Below, piece after piece: positions 27,172 through 37,119 of a stretch of 64,000 nt of DNA. A program made the position numbers and the translations under genes. The stretch is from the NCBI GenBank assembly GCA_963751355.1, contig CAVVVS010000041.1, forward strand, positions 62,001 through 126,000, read 5' to 3'. Source of the DNA: CAVVVS01 sp963751355 (lineage in GTDB: Bacteria; Bacteroidota; Ignavibacteria; Ignavibacteriales; Ignavibacteriaceae). Position 1 is the stretch's first letter. Each line of letters begins with the position of its first letter. The notes under the pieces were generated by a model. The model did no database searches and was not told the origin of the DNA. It saw nothing but the letters and a program-made list of their open reading frames with translations.

Positions 27172-29664
27172 TTATTTCAAAAGAATCATCTTTTTAGTTT
27201 GTCTGAAATTGTCAGATCCATCAATTGCATTAGCTTCTATTGAGTAGAAGTAAATTCCTGAAGATAATTCTAAATTTTTCCCGGCAGTGTTGAACATAAT
27301 ATCATGTTTACCGGCTTTTTCAGTTCCGTTTAACAGAGTTCTCACTAATTGACCATTTATATTGTATATTGAGATTATCACATGGCTGTCAAACGGCAAA
27401 GCGTATTGAATCGTAGTTGATGGATTGAACGGATTTGGGTAATTCTGGGATAAACTATATGTTTTAGGAACAGATGAATAACTTACACTAACTTCTTTGC
27501 TTAATGTAGTAGTTCCGTTATAATCAACTTGGCATAGTCTATAAAAAATGTTTCCTGATTTATCCAATTTTGATACATTATCCGAAAAACTATACCTATT
27601 AATTTTCGTTGAAGTTCCTTTTCCGTTTACAAAACCAATTTTTTCCCATTGGGCTCCCGTCTTGCGCTGTACTTCAAAACCTTTATTATTATTCTCTGTG
27701 GCTGTTTGCCATTTCAAACTAACAATTCCGTTATTTAACAAACCGGTAAAAGAAGTCATTTCTACAGGAAGCACAGCAGAAGTTGTTCCTGTGATTACCG
27801 GATTCTTTATTCCTACTGTTCCGCCATTCTTTCCCCATACATATATCCTAACTGTTAATGCTTGACCATCCGGAACAGTTATATTAGGAGAGTAACTTTC
27901 CCATTCTCTTCCCATTGGCGTTGTAATACTTTCATTTGCCGATAACAATGAAATAGGATTATCTACCGTAGCATCAAGTACTGAATGAACGCTATCAGCT
28001 ACCATTGCAGGTCCTAAGGCACTAGAATCACTAGCGAATCCATTTAAGGAATAATATACTGCTAACTTTATACTATGGGTTTTATAACCAAGAGCACCGA
28101 ATGAGATTCCCTCTACACTAAGATTTTTTCCCGACGCCGGGGAAACTGAAAATTGTAGATAAAAATTACCATTCATTGTATCTGTCATTTGAGAACGAGT
28201 CGGAATTTTAAGCCAGCCGTCTCCATCCCAAGAAAAATTATTTTTAGGACCCTGATTGAATGATACATTAGAAGGACAATGACTTGTATCAAAATCTGAA
28301 ACGCTAATGTTTCCAACTGTTGTTCCAACAAAATCTGAAAGCAAAGGCCAACTCGCCTCGGCGTTACCGGATGAAGTAGTAAATGTGATTTCATTACCAT
28401 AGCTTGTACCAACACTAGTCGTAGCATAAGCACGCACATAGTATTTTGTGTTTGGTAATAATCCTGTCAGGTAACTGGGTTCATATGACACTGCATCCGT
28501 TACCTTAAACGATGCGGCTACACTGTCGGAAAGGGTTGGAGTGCCGGTTGTATTATAAACCACTCCGCGATCCGTTAATGTTGAATCCCCTGTACTTCCA
28601 ACATAGCCGCCACACACTGCAGTAGTACGGGTTATACTTACAACGCTTGAGGTTGAATCTACAACAGGAAGTGAAGCTGATGATGTTGGAGATGTTGTTC
28701 CGGTGACTACTGGGTTCTTTATTCCTAAAGTTCCTCCATTCTTTCCCCATACATATATCCTAACTGTTAATGCTTGACCATCCGGAACAGTTATATTAGG
28801 AGAGTAACTTTCCCATTCTCTTCCCATTGGCGTTGTAATACTTTCATTTGCCGATAACAATGAAATAGGATTATCTACCGTAGCATCAAGTACTGAATGA
28901 ACGCTATCAGCTACCATTGCAGGTCCTAAGGCACTAGAATCACTAGCGAATCCATTTAAGGAATAATATACTGCTAACTTTATACTATGGGTTTTATAAC
29001 CAAGAGCACCGAATGAGATTCCCTCTACACTAAGATTTTTTCCCGACGCCGGGGAAACTGAAAATTGTAGATAAAAATTACCATTCATTGTATCTGTCAT
29101 TTGAGAACGAGTCGGAATTTTAAGCCAGCCGTCTCCATCCCAAGAAAAATTATTTTTAGGACCCTGATTGAATGATACATTAGAAGGACAATGACTTGTA
29201 TCAAAATCTGAAACGCTAATGTTTCCAACTGTTGTTCCAGCAAAATCAGAAAGCAAAGGCCAACTCGCCTCGGCATTTCCGGCTGAAGTAGTAAATGTGA
29301 TTTCATTACCATAGCTTGTACCAACACTATTAGTCGCGTAAGCACGCACATAGTATTTTGTGTTTGGCTTCAAACTTGTCAGGTAACTGGGTTCATATGA
29401 ATTTGCATCCGTTACCTTAAACGATGCAACTACACTGTCTGAAATGGTTGGGGTTCCGGTAGTATTATAAACTACTCCGCGATCAGTCAATGTTGAACCG
29501 CCGGTACTTCCAACATAGCCGCCACACACTGCAGTAGTACGGGTTATACTCACAGCACTTGATGTAGAATCAACAACCGGTGCGGATTGCGCAAATACAT
29601 TAGTATTTGACATTAGTCCAATCGCGACTATCATTGTGAACAAAAGAAGTGAACGAATCTTCAT
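27172..29664 (-). CDS. T9SS-exported protein with two near-identical FnIII plus beta-sandwich units
   Basis: An 830-residue surface protein without a recognisable catalytic domain. After a signal peptide come two copies of a unit of about 304 residues. Each consists of a fibronectin-III-like module (YYVRAYATNSVGTSYGNE type) and a beta-sandwich containing NFSWDGDGWLKIPTRSQMTD and GREWESYSPNITVPDGQ. A linker rich in KWQTATENNNKGFEVQRK follows, then the sorting tail (SLSQNYPNPFNPSTT, ending KKMILLK). A third, more diverged copy of the unit forms the end of the PL1 lyase just downstream. The beta-sandwich may bind carbohydrate, which would fit its attachment to a lyase; that is inference. The expected export route is the type IX system. 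Confidence 0.8.
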   Translation of the reverse strand: MKIRSLLLFTMIVAIGLMSNTNVFAQSAPVVDSTSSAVSITRTTAVCGGYVGSTGGSTLTDRGVVYNTTGTPTISDSVVASFKVTDANSYEPSYLTSLKPNTKYYVRAYATNSVGTSYGNEITFTTSAGNAEASWPLLSDFAGTTVGNISVSDFDTSHCPSNVSFNQGPKNNFSWDGDGWLKIPTRSQMTDTMNGNFYLQFSVSPASGKNLSVEGISFGALGYKTHSIKLAVYYSLNGFASDSSALGPAMVADSVHSVLDATVDNPISLLSANESITTPMGREWESYSPNITVPDGQALTVRIYVWGKNGGTLGIKNPVVTGTTSPTSSASLPVVDSTSSVVSITRTTAVCGGYVGSTGDSTLTDRGVVYNTTGTPTLSDSVAASFKVTDAVSYEPSYLTGLLPNTKYYVRAYATTSVGTSYGNEITFTTSSGNAEASWPLLSDFVGTTVGNISVSDFDTSHCPSNVSFNQGPKNNFSWDGDGWLKIPTRSQMTDTMNGNFYLQFSVSPASGKNLSVEGISFGALGYKTHSIKLAVYYSLNGFASDSSALGPAMVADSVHSVLDATVDNPISLLSANESITTPMGREWESYSPNITVPDGQALTVRIYVWGKNGGTVGIKNPVITGTTSAVLPVEMTSFTGLLNNGIVSLKWQTATENNNKGFEVQRKTGAQWEKIGFVNGKGTSTKINRYSFSDNVSKLDKSGNIFYRLCQVDYNGTTTLSKEVSVSYSSVPKTYSLSQNYPNPFNPSTTIQYALPFDSHVIISIYNINGQLVRTLLNGTEKAGKHDIMFNTAGKNLELSSGIYFYSIEANAIDGSDNFRQTKKMILLK
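27783..29587. repeat. 912-bp in-gene tandem duplication
   Basis: Two direct copies in phase, offset by exactly 912 bases: about 27783-28675 and 28695-29587. Identical landmarks include the segment starting at 27841 and 28753 and the word CACACACTGC at 28611 and 29523. About 480 bases from 27841 appear identical to those from 28753, with scattered differences towards the ends. The duplication encodes two FnIII plus beta-sandwich units and keeps the reading frame (304 codons). Confidence 0.9.
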
Positions 29665-29880
29665 AATGTTTTCTCCTTTATATTATGAAAGATGATTAAT
29701 TAATTAGAGAACCATCAGTTTATAGTACTCTAAATCTAGCTCAGCTAATCTTTTTATCTGATTTCGTTATTCAAGAAAAGGATAAATGCATAACAAGAGC
29801 TATATTTTCTTAATAAAATCACATTTTATGTTGAATCATGCCTTTAATATTTTAATTATTTATGCTAAGAAAACCTTTCC

Positions 29881-32652
29881 TTATTTCAGTAAAACAAATT
29901 TTTTGCTTTCCATATAAGCACCTGATTTCATTTGATATATATATACACCACTGGCTAACCTGCTTCCGTCAAAAGTAACTGTATATGTCCCGGTATTCAT
30001 TTCCTTATCGACCAATGTTACCACACGCTGTCCGAGTAAATTGAAGATTGTAATACTAACGTGTCCTTGTTGAGGTATCTGGAATTTAATATTGGTACTC
30101 GGATTGAATGGATTCGGATAGTTGTTGCCCAGCATATATTTTTCGAGTTTTAATGATGATTGGTTTTCAACCGAAGTCATTTCAGTTATTTTAAAAATAA
30201 TACGTGCATATGATTCTAAATTCGGTGAACCGTTATCCGTAACCGTAAGTATTATATGTAATTCTTTTCCTACTTCATTCGGCACAATGAAACTTGCACT
30301 ATCTCCTGAAGTTGAATTACTGATGGATACTTGTGAATTTACATTACCCGCATCCGCATATTGCCACCATTCATATGTCAAATCATTTCCATCGGGATCC
30401 GTCGTCCCGCTTGCATTCAAAATAACTTTACTGCCAGCTGCAACTTCCCGGTTCAGTCCTCCTATAACATGAACCTCAGGCCTATGATTTGAGTGGCTGT
30501 AATCATTAATACACCAGTTTGCCCTAGCGGCAAAATCATTCTGCATACCTTTTGCCCAGCGATATGTGGGTTTGTATAAATCATTGTCATCGCTGGCGCC
30601 CCACCATTGCGATGATTGGTCTTTTAAATAAAATCGACCGCCCCAGCCGCCGTACGACGGATATTCCATCTGACGCAAGCCTGTCGGGATGAGATGAATA
30701 AAGGAAGGTGAATCACCTTCTCCAAGGAAATTTATACTGTAACGATGGGAACACAATGGTCCATGATTCTCTGTAATGTTTGCCTTCATCCAGGCATCTT
30801 CAAAATAAGCATGGTAGGGCTGCGGGTCTAATTTGGACCATTGATATCCTATTGCTCTATATTGTGAATGACTATACAAGACCTGAATATCCGGCCAATT
30901 GGGCTTTATATAATCGTAATAGGTATTATCCTGATCTAAAATGATATATATTATCGCTTTTTTTGAAACTTCAGCCATTTTATCGGGATATTTTTCCTGA
31001 ATTGTCTTCAGTGCGCGGGCAATTGTATTTGTACCGCCCCATACCGTCAGCCAAACCGGGCCCGGTTTAGTTGAATCAAGAAGTATATCTACTATATGAT
31101 TCGAACCCGGGGTTTCCTTGCTCATCTCACCTACGCTGTCAATATTCCCAACGAAGACTTCGCTCTGGAGATAATCCGGCGCGGGATAAGCGGAGTCATT
31201 CTTAACCAGATTGTCATAAACCTGTGAATAAAGATTTATATCATCCTGAATCCAGTTAGTACCAGACCAGTTATGACCTACCCAATGGAATCTGGAACTT
31301 GAATATATTATTCCCTCAACATCCCATTCGCTTGTATAAAGCAAGAAACGGATCATAGAATTTTGATCATCACGTTCGCCATCGGTAGTTACTATAACTC
31401 TCGGTTTTTCCCGACCTGTATAAACTGTAACGGATTGAGTAGTATCACTGGTTTTTTCATCATTATCGGTAACCGTAAGAGTAACGGAATACGTACCGGC
31501 ATTTGTAAATGAATGGGTCACCGATACACCAGTGCCGGTTTTTCCATCGCCGAAATCCCATTGATATGTCTTTAAGCTTCCATTAGCATCCCATGAACCG
31601 GAGCCATCAAAGTTTATAAATTGACCTGCTATCGGATACACTGGCTGGAATTTAAATTCAGCAATTGGTTCCCCCGGATAAACAGTTATCGTCTTTTTTT
31701 TCAGACTTGAATTACCTAAACTGTCCGTAACAGTAAGCGTAAAAGTATAATCACCCGTTGATTTGTATATATGACTGGTAGTCATACCTGAATCGGAAAT
31801 ACCATCCCCAAAGTTCCATAAATATTTTACGATGTTTCCTCCTGAATCAAAGGAGCCTGAGGCGTCAAAGTGAACCGTATCCTCAGTTGTAACAGTGTCA
31901 GGCAAATAACTAAAAACAGGTACTGGTTTACCCGAAGACATTACATTTTTAACTTCCGATTCAGTTAATACCCGCGAATAGAAACCAACATCATCAAGGG
32001 CGCCGTTATAAGCATCCTTTGCCCCGTTGGGCGATGTTCCCATATGAATTTCTGAGTTATATTTTGTTCCGTACGTGTATGGTTTGGTATCCTTTAATTT
32101 ACCATTGATGAAGAAATAGGCGTTTTTACCGTCAGTTTCTATAGCTACAAATGTCCATTCTCCCTCAGGAATTCTCACATCACTGTCCGCATTGCTATTT
32201 GGCTGCCTGACCGATAGTACACTTCCGGTTTTAGCATGTTGATTAATTCCCCACACCATTCCGTCTGAAGACCATGTATCGCGTTTGTTAATAATATCCT
32301 GCCAGCTTCCGGTGGAGCCGTTCCAATAAGCCCAGAAAGTGACTGTCATTTCACCTTTCGTTCCGAGCTGAACCGGTGAAAATTTCCCCAAATCTACTCG
32401 GCACCACTCACTGGATTTTCCGCCGAAAAATAGTGCACCATTTGGCGTACCGTCGTATCCTTCTATAAACTTACTAGCGGAATCTGCAATATTTCCGGCA
32501 GCAAAAAATCCGTTCGATAATCCCTTCTCATCTTTCAGATTACCGTTAAGTTTATAATAAGCAACCAGGGCATCATCCTGAGCCATAACAATTGCAGATG
32601 AAAAACAGATTGTTAACAGTACAAAAACCACAATACGTTTTAGATTATTCAA
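29881..32652 (-). CDS. LamG-PKD-PKD-DUF1593-T9SS surface protein (DUF1593 copy 2)
   Basis: A 923-residue exported protein. Order: signal peptide; a LamG/concanavalin-like domain (about 25-235, with ALVAYYKLNGNLKDEKG and GALDDVGFYSRVLTESEV); two PKD domains (WNFGDGISDSGMTTSHIY and WDFGDGKTGTGVSVTHSF); a DUF1593 domain starting KPRVIVTTDGERDDQNSMI; an Ig-like domain (GTTDPDGNDLTYEWWQYAD); and a sorting tail (LGNNYPNPFNPSTN, ending KKFVLLK). LamG and PKD modules commonly bind polysaccharide, so this is a surface-attached version of the DUF1593 enzyme. The catalytic function is unknown. It differs from the other three copies by these added binding domains. Confidence 0.8.
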   Translation of the reverse strand: MNNLKRIVVFVLLTICFSSAIVMAQDDALVAYYKLNGNLKDEKGLSNGFFAAGNIADSASKFIEGYDGTPNGALFFGGKSSEWCRVDLGKFSPVQLGTKGEMTVTFWAYWNGSTGSWQDIINKRDTWSSDGMVWGINQHAKTGSVLSVRQPNSNADSDVRIPEGEWTFVAIETDGKNAYFFINGKLKDTKPYTYGTKYNSEIHMGTSPNGAKDAYNGALDDVGFYSRVLTESEVKNVMSSGKPVPVFSYLPDTVTTEDTVHFDASGSFDSGGNIVKYLWNFGDGISDSGMTTSHIYKSTGDYTFTLTVTDSLGNSSLKKKTITVYPGEPIAEFKFQPVYPIAGQFINFDGSGSWDANGSLKTYQWDFGDGKTGTGVSVTHSFTNAGTYSVTLTVTDNDEKTSDTTQSVTVYTGREKPRVIVTTDGERDDQNSMIRFLLYTSEWDVEGIIYSSSRFHWVGHNWSGTNWIQDDINLYSQVYDNLVKNDSAYPAPDYLQSEVFVGNIDSVGEMSKETPGSNHIVDILLDSTKPGPVWLTVWGGTNTIARALKTIQEKYPDKMAEVSKKAIIYIILDQDNTYYDYIKPNWPDIQVLYSHSQYRAIGYQWSKLDPQPYHAYFEDAWMKANITENHGPLCSHRYSINFLGEGDSPSFIHLIPTGLRQMEYPSYGGWGGRFYLKDQSSQWWGASDDNDLYKPTYRWAKGMQNDFAARANWCINDYSHSNHRPEVHVIGGLNREVAAGSKVILNASGTTDPDGNDLTYEWWQYADAGNVNSQVSISNSTSGDSASFIVPNEVGKELHIILTVTDNGSPNLESYARIIFKITEMTSVENQSSLKLEKYMLGNNYPNPFNPSTNIKFQIPQQGHVSITIFNLLGQRVVTLVDKEMNTGTYTVTFDGSRLASGVYIYQMKSGAYMESKKFVLLK

Positions 32653-32779
32653 AACTTAATTCCCTGTATTATAAAAAAAAGATACCATGCCGCACACCAT
32701 CAATCGCTGATGAAGAACTGCTGCTGCAGGCTGTTTTATTTTATTTTGGTTTTGTATTGTAAACATATTGTCCTAACAA

Positions 32780-34240
32780 TTACTCAATGGTAACGACTAC
32801 TCGTTTATACCTTGTAAGCTGCGGAGTACCTGTGTCCGTTACTTCGCAAATAATATGTATGGTTTCTCCCTTACCGGCATCTTCCGGTACAGTAAATGAT
32901 GCATCCTGCTGACCGGCATTCGAAATTTCGATATTTCCTTTATATGTTTCGGCTTCTTTATATTGCCACCATTTGTAATGTAGTTTATCGCCATCCGGAT
33001 CGGAAGTTCCTTTTGCGCTTAGTTTTATTTTTGTGCCTGGTTTTACCGTCTGTTCCAATGGATTGGCAAGTTTAACTACAGGCGGATGATTTGCGCTATC
33101 GTATGATTTAACACACCAATCCGCGCGTGAAGCAAAATCCTTCTGTAAAGCATCTGTCCAGCGAACTAATGGCTTAAAATATTTCACCATAAGATCCTTG
33201 TGCTTAGGGTATTCATGTTTCATATATTGTCGTCCCCAAGCGGTATTTGTATACCATCTTCCCTTCGGGTATTTGTAAGTTGAGTCAGGCACCGGATCAA
33301 GCCAGGTATTTGCCCTAACTTTTGTGTAACGTCCGCCCCAACTTCCCCAGTCAGGATGCTCCAGGTTGCCATCTCTCAATCCGTTAATAATGGTATAAAT
33401 GAATGATGGGGAATCGCCTTCCGATCTGAAGTCACCTTTCGATTTGATATCCCCTCCTTTAAATCCCTTCTTATCACTCCCACCTTTATACGCTTGGTAT
33501 AGCGCACAAAGCGGACCGTGACCTTCCAGAATATGTGAATTCATCCAGTCGGCTTTAAAGTACTTCTGTTTATCTGCCGGTAATATTTTATCCCATTGGT
33601 AAGCGATTGCCCAAAATTGATCGCAAATTATTGTGAGGATATTATATTTTTCCCAATTGGGCCGGATATATGATTGATAGGTGTTATCCTGTTCCCAGAT
33701 AAAAAAGAAACGCATTTTTTTTGCTACATAAGCCATTTTGTCCGGGTATTTTTCCTGAATGGTTTTTAAAGCTCTGGCAAGCGTATTCATCCCGCCCCAG
33801 GCCAGGAACCAGATTGGACGGTTATCTTTTTCATTTAAAAGGAGCTTAACAATCAGCCTTGAGCCGGGAGTACTCTCAGTCATCGCCCCCTCTTTTGATA
33901 CATTTCCCAAGACTGCTCGCGATTTCAAATATGCCGGGGTTGGATAACCCGGATCATTCTTTTTCAGGTTGGGATACACTTTTGTATAGGCATCCAGAAA
34001 TGGATCTATCCAATGATCCCCGGCCCAATTGTGCCCGTGTGAATGGTACTGTGAGCTTGTAGTGATTATACCCTCGACATTGAAAACATCTGTGTAAAGT
34101 AAGAACCTGACCATGGAACACTGGTCATCAATCTCCGCATCTGTCATAACGACAACACGCGGTTTTAAATTTTGATTTTGAGCAATTAGTTTCCCTATAA
34201 AAAGTAACGGTAAGAGGCATAAAATAATTAGTTTTTTCAT
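32780..34240 (-). CDS. DUF1593 secreted nucleoside-hydrolase-like protein (copy 3)
   Basis: A 486-residue exported protein with a signal peptide (MKKLIILCLLPLLFIGKLIA). It has the conserved VVVMTDAEIDDQCSMVRFL block, WFLAWGGMNTLARALKTIQ, HPDWGSWGGRYTKV and a C-terminal Ig-like domain (GTSDPDGDKLHYKWWQYK). It is closest in sequence to the DUF1593 domain of the upstream 923-residue protein: both share ALKTIQEKYPDKMA and GHNW(S/A)G. It has no sorting tail, so it probably stays in the periplasm or is soluble. An insertion of about 30 residues rich in Lys/Gly (KGGSDKKGFKGGDIKSKGDF) distinguishes it. The reaction is unknown. Confidence 0.72.
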   Translation of the reverse strand: MKKLIILCLLPLLFIGKLIAQNQNLKPRVVVMTDAEIDDQCSMVRFLLYTDVFNVEGIITTSSQYHSHGHNWAGDHWIDPFLDAYTKVYPNLKKNDPGYPTPAYLKSRAVLGNVSKEGAMTESTPGSRLIVKLLLNEKDNRPIWFLAWGGMNTLARALKTIQEKYPDKMAYVAKKMRFFFIWEQDNTYQSYIRPNWEKYNILTIICDQFWAIAYQWDKILPADKQKYFKADWMNSHILEGHGPLCALYQAYKGGSDKKGFKGGDIKSKGDFRSEGDSPSFIYTIINGLRDGNLEHPDWGSWGGRYTKVRANTWLDPVPDSTYKYPKGRWYTNTAWGRQYMKHEYPKHKDLMVKYFKPLVRWTDALQKDFASRADWCVKSYDSANHPPVVKLANPLEQTVKPGTKIKLSAKGTSDPDGDKLHYKWWQYKEAETYKGNIEISNAGQQDASFTVPEDAGKGETIHIICEVTDTGTPQLTRYKRVVVTIE

Positions 34241-34300
34241 AATATTTTTCTCTAATGTTATAAATAAATTTTTACTCTCCGATATTTACCGGAAATGTCA

Positions 34301-35770
34301 TTATTTTTTCGGCCATTCACTTTTCAATAGAAAATGAAGCGCGCTGTTTCTGGAATTAGGTTTTGTTTTCAGAACTTTAATTTTATTGTTATTAAGTAAG
34401 CGGAGCATTTCAGCGCCGGCATAAAATACGGGACCATAGCCATGAGTAGCATAAATGCTTTTACCTCGATAGTAGTAATACGTATTGTCGCTGGCGAATG
34501 TTGTACCTTCACATGTTCCGTCCACAGCCCCGTTTTTAAGGACGCGTGTATTGACGGCGTTCCAACCCATCACAGCAACCGGACCGTATACGTGGTTAAT
34601 CCATCCTTCATTGATTCCTTTGGCAATGCAATAAGTAAACATTGCCGTGCATGATGTTTCAAGATAGGTATCGTTTTTGTCAAGCAAATTATGCCAGAAA
34701 CCGGTACCGTCCTGCAGATGCGCAAGACTACGAACCATAGAACGATACAAATCCAGAATCTTGTCCCGTCCTTTATAATTTTCAGGCAATACACCTAGTA
34801 ATTCCGCCATAGACATTAAAGCCCAGCCGTTTGCTCGTCCCCAATAAAATCGTGGATCATAATTGCCGGATGTTACATTCCAGCCGTGATCAAATAGTCC
34901 TACTGAAGGTACATAGAGTCTATCAGCCATTTGCAGAATCTGCCTTACGGCGTCATCCCAATATTTATGGTTTCCGGTAAGCACCCCCATGTTGGCAAGG
35001 AAAGGCACGCTCATATACAAATCGTCTGCCCATAAAGATTTATACTGCGGGCGATGGCGAGCCAGGGTACCGTCTTTTAAACGGAATTGTCTATTTGAAA
35101 TATAATCTGCAATCGTGTCTATTAGGGGTAAATAATTATCATTCTTATTCTTCAAATAGGTTTTAATCATAGCGGCGCCTATAGAGCCGCAGTCATCCAG
35201 CGCCTTAAAATCAGGAGTTCTGCCCCAACCGCCCCGTGCTTCTTTACCGAATACCTCCTTGTTCTTAATAAAATAAGGCAAGGTCTTCACAACCAGATTA
35301 AAAAACCTTGTATTATTGGCAAAGAATGCCGAATCACCCAGTACATTGTCGATATACGCAAACGCAGAGAGTACAACGCCGTTTGTATAGTCCCATGAAC
35401 CGGCGAATCCGGGTGAAACGCGTGCGTACTTATCCGGTTTAGTAAAATCAGTTATCTCCTTGCCGGTTTTTGAATCGATAATTTTTAAATCGCATGTTGA
35501 TTCATAATAGTGCAGTACACGATATAAGACATCTTTAATTCCGTTAACCTTTGGATATACATAAGGGACAGGATATTTCGGAATTCGCCCCGGTGCATTT
35601 TCCTGGGCAACCAGTTTTGTGCTAGAAATTAAAATAAGAAGAACTAACGACAACCAAAGTAATTTGCTAAAAACTCTTTCAAATGCTGCCGCGCCTAAGA
35701 TGGGGTAATTTTGAATTTCCAATTTTTTTAAAATTTTCATTTTGCATTCACCATTTATTTTACATTCCAT
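34301..35770 (-). CDS. GH105 unsaturated rhamnogalacturonyl hydrolase-like protein
   Basis: Removes the unsaturated uronate left at the non-reducing end after lyase cleavage. The (alpha/alpha)6 barrel includes GGWGRTPDFKALDDCGS, KSLWADDLYMSVPFLANMG (catalytic Asp region), FYWGRANGWALMSMAELL and YLETSCTAMFTYCIAKGI. These are GH88/GH105 landmarks. The N-terminus is long: a hydrophobic signal, FSKLLWLSLVLLILISST, sits about 35 residues in. The true start may therefore be an internal codon rather than the ATG at 35770; the next in-frame ATG is 10 codons later. The signal predicts a periplasmic location, unlike many cytoplasmic GH105 enzymes. It directly follows a DUF1593 gene. Confidence 0.85.
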   Translation of the reverse strand: MECKINGECKMKILKKLEIQNYPILGAAAFERVFSKLLWLSLVLLILISSTKLVAQENAPGRIPKYPVPYVYPKVNGIKDVLYRVLHYYESTCDLKIIDSKTGKEITDFTKPDKYARVSPGFAGSWDYTNGVVLSAFAYIDNVLGDSAFFANNTRFFNLVVKTLPYFIKNKEVFGKEARGGWGRTPDFKALDDCGSIGAAMIKTYLKNKNDNYLPLIDTIADYISNRQFRLKDGTLARHRPQYKSLWADDLYMSVPFLANMGVLTGNHKYWDDAVRQILQMADRLYVPSVGLFDHGWNVTSGNYDPRFYWGRANGWALMSMAELLGVLPENYKGRDKILDLYRSMVRSLAHLQDGTGFWHNLLDKNDTYLETSCTAMFTYCIAKGINEGWINHVYGPVAVMGWNAVNTRVLKNGAVDGTCEGTTFASDNTYYYYRGKSIYATHGYGPVFYAGAEMLRLLNNNKIKVLKTKPNSRNSALHFLLKSEWPKK

Positions 35771-35817
35771 TTTTTAAGAAGTATTATAATCTTTCATAGC
35801 ATCGGTTAACCGGTCAA

Positions 35818-37119
35818 CTACCTTCCTTTCAGCCACTCCCAGCGTTTTGACCAATCCATTAATGCGTCTGTTCGCCATTTAAGAACTGTTTTTGCACCTT
35901 GCCAGATACCATCGAACAGAGAAGGATCCGACTTATCCGTATACCAATTATGACCTAATTTATAATCAGTAGAACGGGATTTACCCGGCCAAACGTCGTC
36001 TGCAACAAATTTTCCACTTTGCTTCTGTAATTCGGGAATATCGGAAGATAGCTGATAAGTTAATGTTTCGGCTTTCTTTGGAGCATATCTTACTGCATAA
36101 TTACCTTGCCCAAGATAGAACCCCTCCCATTTTTGTTCGCCAATCCCGGCATACACATTCATTGTAAAACAAGCTGAATCAGGAGGGATATTTATTTTAG
36201 GACCTTTAAAATGGAATTCTAAAATTGAATACACCGGAACCGTATCGGAAATTGTAGTATTCCGATGGAAAATAATTCTTGGGCTATGGTTAATTTTCAT
36301 AAAACTGCCGCCCCAGCTGTCTGTCAAAGGATTATCAGGATTCCCGCTCATCATATATAATATTGAAGGAGTATCTCCCATTTTAATAGTTCCGTTGTAG
36401 TAATTTTTAAAAGCCTTTCCCAAATACCCGTCCCCTTGGATGTAACGGTCATAATAATTATTATCTTTCAAACTATCGGGTGCGTCGTTATCGGAAAAGA
36501 ATCCGCGATAAGAAGAATTTACTTCAATGAACCAGAGATTAGGGAAATTTTTAGCTATGTACGCATAACTATTGGCGCTCCATTTTTTGTTGGGTCCGCC
36601 AATCCAGTAAACCTTTATCTTATTTTGTATATCAGGGGCATCGTGCAGTGCTTGAGCAAGATCATCCAGACCACCCCATACCAGTATGTAAAGAGGTTGG
36701 TCGCTTTTTTTCTCCGCACATTTGATGATCCAGTTGGAACCATTCGTGGCAGTTGTATAACCGGCGTAAGGAGCTCCGCCCTGTCTTCCTTGTTTGCAAA
36801 TCGAACGTAAATAATCAGGCGAAGGATAGTCTCTCGAATGTTGCTTTAACTTTGGATAATCTTTTTCGTAAAGATCAATCATATTTAAAATAATCTGCTT
36901 ACTTCCATGCCCGTAAGAAGGAGAAGATATAAGTCCCTCAGTTTTAAACATATTAGTGTACATTAAATAATGTATCATCGATTGATTATCATCCGGATCC
37001 GTACCGCCAATATCGGAGCTGATCAGAATGCGCGGCTTGACATGTATATGTTTCTGAGCCCTCAGAATAATTGAACATAAGAAGATAGAAAGAAATAAAA
37101 TCGTTTTAGTCATAATCAT
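35818..37119 (-). CDS. DUF1593 secreted nucleoside-hydrolase-like protein (copy 4), coupled to isomerase
   Basis: A 433-residue exported protein with signal peptide MTKTILFLSIFLCSIILRA. The motif block is RILISSDIGGTDPDDNQSM. This is the closest of the four copies to the DTDxGxDDA signature of nucleoside hydrolases. LYILVWGGLDDLAQALHDAP and DSWGGSFMKINHSPRI follow. Its start overlaps the stop of the upstream L-fucose-isomerase-like gene (ATGA, 37116-37119), or a second ATG (37113) leaves a 2-base gap. Translational coupling of a cytoplasmic isomerase with a secreted hydrolase strongly suggests that the hydrolase releases the sugar the isomerase uses. Confidence 0.75.
   Translation of the reverse strand: MIMTKTILFLSIFLCSIILRAQKHIHVKPRILISSDIGGTDPDDNQSMIHYLMYTNMFKTEGLISSPSYGHGSKQIILNMIDLYEKDYPKLKQHSRDYPSPDYLRSICKQGRQGGAPYAGYTTATNGSNWIIKCAEKKSDQPLYILVWGGLDDLAQALHDAPDIQNKIKVYWIGGPNKKWSANSYAYIAKNFPNLWFIEVNSSYRGFFSDNDAPDSLKDNNYYDRYIQGDGYLGKAFKNYYNGTIKMGDTPSILYMMSGNPDNPLTDSWGGSFMKINHSPRIIFHRNTTISDTVPVYSILEFHFKGPKINIPPDSACFTMNVYAGIGEQKWEGFYLGQGNYAVRYAPKKAETLTYQLSSDIPELQKQSGKFVADDVWPGKSRSTDYKLGHNWYTDKSDPSLFDGIWQGAKTVLKWRTDALMDWSKRWEWLKGR

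Noticed and set aside
27172..29664. Possible CRISPR or satellite array because of repeated DNA
   Set aside because: Only two long in-frame copies exist inside one gene; there is no short-repeat/spacer pattern.
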